Shown in pieces: positions 59,615-64,000 of a DNA stretch of 64,000 nt. Under the pieces are notes generated by a model. That model ran no database searches and had not been told where the DNA came from. It saw only the letters and a list, made by a program, of their open reading frames with translations. The position numbers and the translations under genes are program-made. The DNA is from a virus. The stretch covers positions 62,001 through 126,000 of the IMG/VR virus record IMGVR_UViG_3300017971_000001, one strand, 5' to 3'. Each line of letters begins with the position of its first letter. Within the stretch, counting starts at the first letter, position 1.

Positions 59615-59947
59615 TTACTTGCGACTGCGGACCAACTGCATGACCGCGTTGTAGCTGAGGATCAACCCCAGCGCCCCGCCCGCAATACCCAGAAAGGTGT
59701 TGACCTTGTTCCAGGTCTCGGCGCGGGCCACTCGCTTGAGCTCGTCCTCGCTCGGCTGCAGGTCCCAGGGCAGCGGCTTGATATCCGGCGTCTCGGTCGC
59801 GCCGAGCTCGCGGTAAAGGTCCGTGAATCCCGAACCAACCCGCCCATAGATCGGGTGAACAACACCGCTGCTGGCGAGGACCTTCCTTCCGCGGTCGGTC
59901 AGCCCGCTGCCAAGTGGGTCATTGGAAGTGAGTTCGAGATACGACAC
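59615..59947 (-). CDS. Tail-anchored membrane protein, 110 residues
   Basis: Soluble N-terminal part (LTSNDPLGSGLTDRGRKVLA) and one C-terminal membrane helix (VNTFLGIAGGALGLILSYNA) ending MQLVRSRK. Function unknown. Confidence 0.65.
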   Translation of the reverse strand: MSYLELTSNDPLGSGLTDRGRKVLASSGVVHPIYGRVGSGFTDLYRELGATETPDIKPLPWDLQPSEDELKRVARAETWNKVNTFLGIAGGALGLILSYNAVMQLVRSRK

Positions 59948-59966
59948 GGCGCGCCCCTGCTGGACT

Positions 59967-60521
59967 CTAGAAAGAGTATTTCTTCAGCGAGTGGTCGGCC
60001 ATGACCTTCGTGAACGTGCTGCGGACCGACCACTCGCTTCCGTCGGTCCGCTTGAGCGCCTTGCAGAGATCGCGCACGAGCGGGCTCGGGAACTCGCCCT
60101 GGGTCTTGCTGCTGGCCCGCTTCTTCTTCGTCCTGCGTCGTGAAGTCGTCAAGAGAGCTCCTCTCAGTGAGCCCAAAGGCTCCTTCTTCTTGGATTCGGG
60201 GCGCGGCGGCGTCGAGAAGAAGCTGCTCGCACGGCGCTTCTTGGTCTTCTTCCGAGGCTTGCGAGGCCTCATGATCTCCTCGGACGCCTCTTGCTGCTCC
60301 GGGTGGGAAACGATCGGCGTCTCGTCGTCCGGCTTGAGCGCGCGGGCGCCACGGACCAGCGAGCGACCGCTGACGTTCCCCTGGGCGTCGACCCGACGGA
60401 CCTTGAACTCCGTGCCGCCACCCTCCTTGGACTGCTTGGCGATCACCTTGACTCGAGTCGGGGTGCCCTGGATCGAAATCTTCCAGGTCGAACCGATCTT
60501 GACTTTGCTTGCGCTTGCCAT
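59967..60521 (-). CDS. Basic protein with SH3-like N-terminus, 184 residues
   Basis: KIGSTWKISIQGTPTRVKVI, then FKVRRVDAQGNVSGRSLVRG suggests an SH3/KOW barrel; a Lys/Arg/Ser-rich linker (RKPRKKTKKRRASSFF) and a helical tail follow. Nucleic-acid binding likely. Its Shine-Dalgarno lies in a hairpin. Confidence 0.65.
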   Translation of the reverse strand: MASASKVKIGSTWKISIQGTPTRVKVIAKQSKEGGGTEFKVRRVDAQGNVSGRSLVRGARALKPDDETPIVSHPEQQEASEEIMRPRKPRKKTKKRRASSFFSTPPRPESKKKEPLGSLRGALLTTSRRRTKKKRASSKTQGEFPSPLVRDLCKALKRTDGSEWSVRSTFTKVMADHSLKKYSF

Positions 60522-60528
60522 GTAAGAC

Positions 60529-60578
60529 TCCTGGCCGGGCTGTGGGGGGGGCTTGAGTGAAAGAAGGCCCGGCCAGGA
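60529..60578 (-). promoter_or_regulatory. Large hairpin covering the ribosome site of 59967-60521
   Basis: 12-base perfect arms (60529-60540, 60567-60578) with a 26-base loop. On the minus strand the AGGA of the Shine-Dalgarno AGGAG is in the 3' arm, 8 bases before ATG 60521, so folding would hide it. On the + strand it is followed by TTTCTTTCATTTT and could terminate rightward transcripts. Confidence 0.6.
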
Positions 60579-60602
60579 TTTCTTTCATTTTAGCAGCCAG
60601 GG

Positions 60603-60761
60603 TCACCCCTGCTCCGGCGCGCCTTCGCGGTGAAAGCGCGATCCGCAACTACATTCCGAGCTCAGGGTCGCTAGAGCGCGCTTGACGGATCGCTCGCCTG
60701 ATACCTGTTTGCGTTCAGGATCCTGGTCGTTAAACTGGATAACGTTCAGAATCGTGAACAT
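60603..60761 (-). CDS. Hypothetical protein, 52 residues
   Basis: ATG 60761. MFTILNVIQFNDQDPERKQV then SVKRALATLSSECSCGSRFH; a CxC-H metal motif is possible. More A/T-rich than its neighbours. A solitary CRISPR-like repeat lies 58 bases upstream. Confidence 0.55.
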   Translation of the reverse strand: MFTILNVIQFNDQDPERKQVSGERSVKRALATLSSECSCGSRFHREGAPEQG

Positions 60762-60815
60762 TATGGTTCGGTCGCTCTGTCTGGGTTGCATGAGGTGGAG
60801 ATCCAATAACGATCA

Positions 60816-61010
60816 CTAGCGGCAGGTAAATAGGCCCCTGCTAGGACTTGCTGCTTCACGAATTTCCGCCGGCGCGACCTCGTTCGCCCGAGCACGCTTC
60901 CTTGATTCTCGATCCGAACGAACCTTGGTCAACGCACAGATCCGGTCCATGATCTGCGAGCCCGATTCCTCAGCACCGAGCCCATGGAAGCAATCGAGCT
61001 CGGCGCTCAG
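60816..61010 (-). CDS. Hypothetical protein, 64 residues, apparent CTG start, CRISPR repeat as its end
   Basis: The frame begins at CTG 61010, which overlaps the TGA of the upstream gene (CTGA), and reads (L)SAELDCFHGLGAEESGSQIM...RANEVAPAEIREA. Its last 12 codons (ASPSRGLFTCR) are the solitary CRISPR-like repeat. No ATG/GTG/TTG start of similar quality exists. Confidence 0.5.
   Translation of the reverse strand: MSAELDCFHGLGAEESGSQIMDRICALTKVRSDRESRKRARANEVAPAEIREAASPSRGLFTCR
60819..60854 (-). repeat. Solitary CRISPR-like repeat, 33 of 36 identical
   Basis: Differs from the array repeat at positions 2, 24 and 33. Hairpin kept except the base pair at its foot. About 9 kb from the array, upstream of the gene at 60603-60761 and overlapping the end of 60816-61010. 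Confidence 0.8.
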
Positions 61011-61411
61011 AACGACTGCGGCCCGGTCGGGGGCGGCGGGGGAGCATGGCCGCGGGACCAGCCCGCGCTGCGACGGTGGTGCTGGTAGGCCTGCTGAGCC
61101 TGAGCCTGAGCTTGAGCCTGAGCCTCCAACTGCTTCTGCATGTTGCGCTCGTCCGCCCACTGCTGAGCCATTCGCGCCAGCTTGGGGATCAGCAGAGGCA
61201 AGGCCGCGGTCGCGCCGACGCCGATCACCTCTTGACTCTTGCAGCGAAAGCAAACCTCTTCGGCGCCGCAGCCCTTGCAGGCGAACTGCTTTTCGATTCG
61301 AGTCGCTCCGTCAGCGCTGACCTCGCGCTCAAAGTCGCGCAGAACCTGCTCCGGGTCGTGCTCGCCGTCAAACAGCTTCGCCAGCGTCTTGTGGATCCGA
61401 TCCTCGCTCAC
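61007..61411 (-). CDS. Zinc-ribbon protein with hydrophobic segment and Gln-rich coil, 134 residues
   Basis: GTG 61411. Helical start (HKTLAKLFDGEHDPEQVLRD), CKGCGAEEVCFRCKSQ zinc ribbon, hydrophobic VIGVGATAALPLLIPKLARM, then LEAQAQAQAQAQQAYQ, a simple repeat at DNA level (CAGGCTCAGG units) and a Pro-rich tail. Confidence 0.65.
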   Translation of the reverse strand: MSEDRIHKTLAKLFDGEHDPEQVLRDFEREVSADGATRIEKQFACKGCGAEEVCFRCKSQEVIGVGATAALPLLIPKLARMAQQWADERNMQKQLEAQAQAQAQAQQAYQHHRRSAGWSRGHAPPPPPTGPQSF

Positions 61412-61709
61412 GCTCGGCCTCCTCTCGTTGCTTCTGCAGGTGTATCTGGACGGCGCGGGCATTGATCAGCGCGATCTGGTCCTTCTCGGAGAGGGACTCG
61501 AACTCGTCACGATCGACGAACACGAGCTTGAGCGCCCCGCCCTCGCCGGCGACGGCCGAGAAGCGAAGGTAGGAGAGGCAGCTGCTGCATACCGACAAGT
61601 CGTTCTCGCGAGGCTTGCGCGCCCGGCTCTCGTCCGCACAGCCGCTGACCGGAATCGGCGTGAAGCAGGAAGGGCACTTCAGGTCGTTGTGAACCCAGTA
61701 TTCAGTCAC
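61368..61709 (-). CDS. Zinc-ribbon hypothetical protein, 113 residues
   Basis: GTG 61709. DLKCPSCFTPIPVSGC and SVCSSCLSYLRF form a four-Cys ribbon; the C-terminus is helical (INARAVQIHLQKQREEAERE). Overlaps the next gene by 44 bases. Confidence 0.65.
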   Translation of the reverse strand: MTEYWVHNDLKCPSCFTPIPVSGCADESRARKPRENDLSVCSSCLSYLRFSAVAGEGGALKLVFVDRDEFESLSEKDQIALINARAVQIHLQKQREEAERERGSDPQDAGEAV

Positions 61710-61939
61710 AAGGCCCCCTGAATCGGAATCTCGCCGACCGGCTTATTGCTGTAGAGCGTGCAGTCCTCAGCGAACTGCTTCATGGCCCCGCCCGGGTGAT
61801 AGTAAGCATAGCAGGCCCAGCACTCCAAGCAGCAGGCGTAAGACCCAAGCGTGATCGAACCCGGCCAAACTTGAAGTTCGAGCGGGCGCGAACACATGCC
61901 ACAGCGATCTGCTTCAGGCCCATGACTGCGGTCGTTCAT
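61706..61939 (-). CDS. Cys-rich hypothetical protein, 77 residues
   Basis: ATG 61939 (ATGA). DRCGMCSRPLELQVWPGSIT, then YACCLECWACYAYYHPGGAM: up to seven Cys, two zinc sites likely. Confidence 0.6.
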   Translation of the reverse strand: MNDRSHGPEADRCGMCSRPLELQVWPGSITLGSYACCLECWACYAYYHPGGAMKQFAEDCTLYSNKPVGEIPIQGAL

Positions 61940-62166
61940 GGCTTCCACCTCTTCACCTTGGACCTTAGCTCGCGAGCGCGATTCTCATGACCCTCGGCGA
62001 GCTTCAAGAGCCTCTCTGCCCAGGCCTCCCACGCCTCTTCGACCGTGGGGTAGAACTTCGTCGACGGGCTCGCGTTGGGAAACGTTTCCTTTTCCGACTC
62101 CTCAAAAGGAACGAAACCCCCGGAGGCGGAATAGGTAATTGCCCAGCGACGGACCTTGCCGCTCAT
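61936..62166 (-). CDS. Hypothetical protein, 76 residues
   Basis: ATG 62166. WAITYSASGGFVPFEESEKE then TVEEAWEAWAERLLKLAEGH, the beta-strand plus 'EEAWxAW' helix of small phage proteins. Ends basic. Confidence 0.6.
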   Translation of the reverse strand: MSGKVRRWAITYSASGGFVPFEESEKETFPNASPSTKFYPTVEEAWEAWAERLLKLAEGHENRARELRSKVKRWKP

Positions 62167-62753
62167 GCTCCACCCACTCCACGCTCGATCCGAACGCAGT
62201 TCCACTTGATCGAGGTGCGGTCGGAAAACGGGTTCGAGACGAGCTCGCTTCGATACACCCCGTTGTTGTCGAGCACGAGGCACGAGGCACCCGATCGAAC
62301 GTTGAGGGCGTCTCGCTCGGCCAGGGTCTTGACGACCATGAAGGGATAGCCGGGGGGAGACGAGGACAGGCGGGCAACCGCATGCCAGCGGTGATCTTCG
62401 CCGTAGCGGAACACGCGGCGTTGCTGCTGGGCGTAGATCGTCAGACCCGGCTCGCGGATCTCGCGCGGGACCGTGTGCAAACTGTCCGCGTCCGCGACCT
62501 CCCGAAAGAGCGCGCGGAGCGAGGTCAGCTGCTCCTCGCTCAACGACCTTCCCTCCTGGCGCAGCCAGTTGATCTTGTCCCAGACCCCAGGAATGCGCCC
62601 GTCCTGCTGAATCGTCAAGACGGCCTCGAGCAAGCGGTCGATCACCTCGCCGCCGTCATTGAGGCGCAGCAGCGACCAGTAGAGCTCTTCGGTGGCCTCG
62701 TAGTCGCCCTCCTTGGCGGCGCGCTCGAGTCGCCGAATTCGCTCGTCGCTCAC
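62163..62753 (-). CDS. Hypothetical protein with LERAA motif, 196 residues
   Basis: GTG 62753. SDERIRRLERAAKEGDYEAT is shared with 23532 and 34347. A helical body (LLEAVLTIQQDGRIPGVWDK), then LTIYAQQQRRVFRYGEDHRW, close to VALYAQTQRGEK of the gene at 38369, suggesting common ancestry of parts. Confidence 0.65.
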   Translation of the reverse strand: MSDERIRRLERAAKEGDYEATEELYWSLLRLNDGGEVIDRLLEAVLTIQQDGRIPGVWDKINWLRQEGRSLSEEQLTSLRALFREVADADSLHTVPREIREPGLTIYAQQQRRVFRYGEDHRWHAVARLSSSPPGYPFMVVKTLAERDALNVRSGASCLVLDNNGVYRSELVSNPFSDRTSIKWNCVRIERGVGGA

Positions 62754-63304
62754 AGCAAGAGGAACCGCTTGACCGCTTCCGCGGCCTTCGCCCCTAACTC
62801 CTGAGGCGTTCCGTCGTTGACGAGGACTTCGTGCCAGGGGTAGTCCTCGGGGATCATGTGATCGAGGGCCTGGGTCGAAGGTGCGTCGGGGCGGACGATC
62901 TTCAACAAGAGGCCGCCACGCTCGCGAATGGCCTCGGCTTCGTTCACTCCACGGACGTCGGTGAAGATACAGAGCCCCTTGTCGGGCAGATCGTCGAGGG
63001 CCTGATCGCGCCATACGTGCTCGTGAATCTCGCGCCCCTTGCCGCCAACTTCGATCATGAGCTCGAGCGGCGTCTTACCGATCCCGGGGAGCGGCTTGGA
63101 TCGCTCTTCTCTGTGCTGCTCGTAGTAGTCCGGCGGCTGCATGCCGTAGCACTTGAACATGAGGTAGGTGATGTACTTCAGGTCGTAGGCGAACTTGCGC
63201 ACCTCGACGCTGATCCAGGGGAGGTAGGCGCGGATCCCGCGCGCGGCGGTGTCCTTGCCTACCCCCGTCTGGTGCCCCATTCCGATCAGGACGAGCTTGG
63301 ACAC
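62750..63304 (-). CDS. Deoxynucleoside monophosphate kinase-like P-loop protein
   Basis: 184 residues from GTG 63304. LVLIGMGHQTGVGKDTAARG is the Walker A loop of phage dNMP kinases (T4 gp1-type; GxxGVGKDT). FTDVRGVNEAEAIRERGGLL and KIVRPDAPSTQALDHMIPED are the following conserved blocks. Phosphorylates dNMPs with ATP for phage DNA synthesis; partner of DHFR and the MazG-like enzyme in nucleotide metabolism. Confidence 0.85.
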   Translation of the reverse strand: MSKLVLIGMGHQTGVGKDTAARGIRAYLPWISVEVRKFAYDLKYITYLMFKCYGMQPPDYYEQHREERSKPLPGIGKTPLELMIEVGGKGREIHEHVWRDQALDDLPDKGLCIFTDVRGVNEAEAIRERGGLLLKIVRPDAPSTQALDHMIPEDYPWHEVLVNDGTPQELGAKAAEAVKRFLLL

Positions 63305-63305
63305 G

Positions 63306-63743
63306 CTACCGCCGGGGCGTCTTGGGGAGGACGTCCTTCTCGCAGCCAGCGACCCGCTTCTTGGCGGGGTTCGCGACCTCGCACATGTAGTGGTAGCTGT
63401 CGGGGTCGTAGTTGGAGTGCTTCTTGAGCGCCGTCGAGAAGACCCCGTCGTAGTTCTCCTCGCCGTCCTGGAAGTTGTCGTAGACCGCGATCACGTTGGC
63501 GAGCGTCTTGCCGCCCTGACCAGGAATCCAGATCTGGTCGCCGACCTTGTAGAGGGGCTTGGGCTTCACCGGGCGGATCGGCTTGGGGGGCTTCGGAGGG
63601 CTGACCGGCTTCGGCAGATCGGCGACGGTGGGCGTCTCGGCCGCAGGAGCAGGGGCGTCCGCCGGAGCAGGAGGGGAAGCGTCGATCACCTCGCCCTCGA
63701 TCTCCTCGGGGTCAATGGGGGTCGGATCGTTTTCGTTCGTCAT
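63306..63743 (-). CDS. Pro/Lys-rich linker protein, 145 residues
   Basis: ATG 63743. Acidic then Pro/Ala-rich stretch (DASPPAPADAPAPAAETPTV; KPVSPPKPPKPIRPVKPKPL), then KVGDQIWIPGQGGKTLANVI, an SH3/hinge-like domain. Possibly a structural or scaffolding protein. Confidence 0.6.
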   Translation of the reverse strand: MTNENDPTPIDPEEIEGEVIDASPPAPADAPAPAAETPTVADLPKPVSPPKPPKPIRPVKPKPLYKVGDQIWIPGQGGKTLANVIAVYDNFQDGEENYDGVFSTALKKHSNYDPDSYHYMCEVANPAKKRVAGCEKDVLPKTPRR

Positions 63744-63751
63744 GACGGGTC

Positions 63752-63997
63752 CTAGCAGTTGAATGTGCAGCTGGCACGGTTGGCGTTCCAGAGCATGCAC
63801 TTCTCGCGCACGCAGGGAACCTTGATCGTATCCGCTACGAGCGGCGGATTTGGGTTTTCCTTGGTCGGCTGGGTCTTGGCGTTGTAGCCGAGACCACCCT
63901 GAACCTCGTAGACCGGGACCTCGCGCCCGCCCGCCTGGGGTAGCTGGAGCGCCGACTTGAGATCCGCTGTGTTCAGCTGGGGCCCCATTTGTGCCAT
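63752..63997 (-). CDS. Hypothetical protein, 81 residues
   Basis: ATG 63997 near the right edge; a further upstream start outside the window is possible. Soluble start (LNTADLKSALQLPQAGGREV), C-terminal CVREKCMLWNANRASCTFNC with four Cys. Confidence 0.6.
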   Translation of the reverse strand: MAQMGPQLNTADLKSALQLPQAGGREVPVYEVQGGLGYNAKTQPTKENPNPPLVADTIKVPCVREKCMLWNANRASCTFNC

Positions 63998-64000
63998 GCC

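Overview
This window looks like part of a GC-rich genome of a large double-stranded DNA bacteriophage. Nearly every base is coding. Genes are short, packed in long co-directional runs and usually joined by 4-base stop/start overlaps (NTGA). There is no cellular housekeeping operon. The recognisable genes are those of large phages: dihydrofolate reductase, a dNMP-kinase-like P-loop protein, a DUF3310/MazG-like pyrophosphohydrolase, a tyrosine recombinase, an MT-A70 methyltransferase, two tRNAs, two proteins with a ribosomal L7/L12 C-terminal-like domain, and a compact type V (Cas12-family) CRISPR system. No capsid, portal, tail, terminase or polymerase gene was recognised, so this is an accessory or early region. 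The host cannot be named from the sequence.

Layout. Bases 1-34138 are read leftward: small hypothetical proteins (many with Cys zinc motifs, several with one membrane helix) alternate with blocks of a repeated mini-gene family. A ribbon-helix-helix-like regulator at 33956-34138 heads this leftward half. Divergent promoters lie at about 34.2 kb. Bases 34347-42116 are read rightward: one ordinary gene, a strong terminator, the largest block of mini-genes (34851-41085), then two ordinary genes. Bases 42113-56645 are leftward again: membrane and hypothetical proteins, integrase, ParB-like (DGQH) proteins, an HhH protein split by an amber codon, an HTH protein, the MT-A70 methyltransferase, the CRISPR array, cas12, an L7/L12-like protein and the MazG-like enzyme. 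Bases 56805-59091 are rightward with tRNA-Thr and tRNA-Glu. Bases 59088-63997 are leftward and include the dNMP kinase.

The most unusual content is a family of 88 tiny genes (about 46-93 codons) covering roughly a quarter of the window in blocks A-H. Nearly all begin Met-(Lys/Arg/Asn/Ser/Thr)-Arg-Arg-Arg-Arg and continue as glycine-rich peptides with alternating Gly (GxGxGLG) plus Trp, Tyr and Phe. They are chained head to tail, each stop codon usually overlapping the next start (ATGA, GTGA, TTGA). Synonymous codons for the Arg block vary freely while the amino acids do not, which argues for selection on the peptide. I know of no described family like this and assign no function; an RNA/DNA-binding RGG-like role is only a guess.

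The second system is CRISPR: ten full 36-base repeats plus one truncated repeat beside a 700-residue Cas12-like protein with all three RuvC acidic motifs and a zinc finger, without cas1, cas2 or cas4 in the window. Solitary copies of the same repeat occur up to 29 kb from the array, each just upstream of a leftward gene. Several genes also carry lesions that one missing base would repair, and one gene carries TAG where Trp is expected. These may be sequence errors, programmed frameshifts or real decay.
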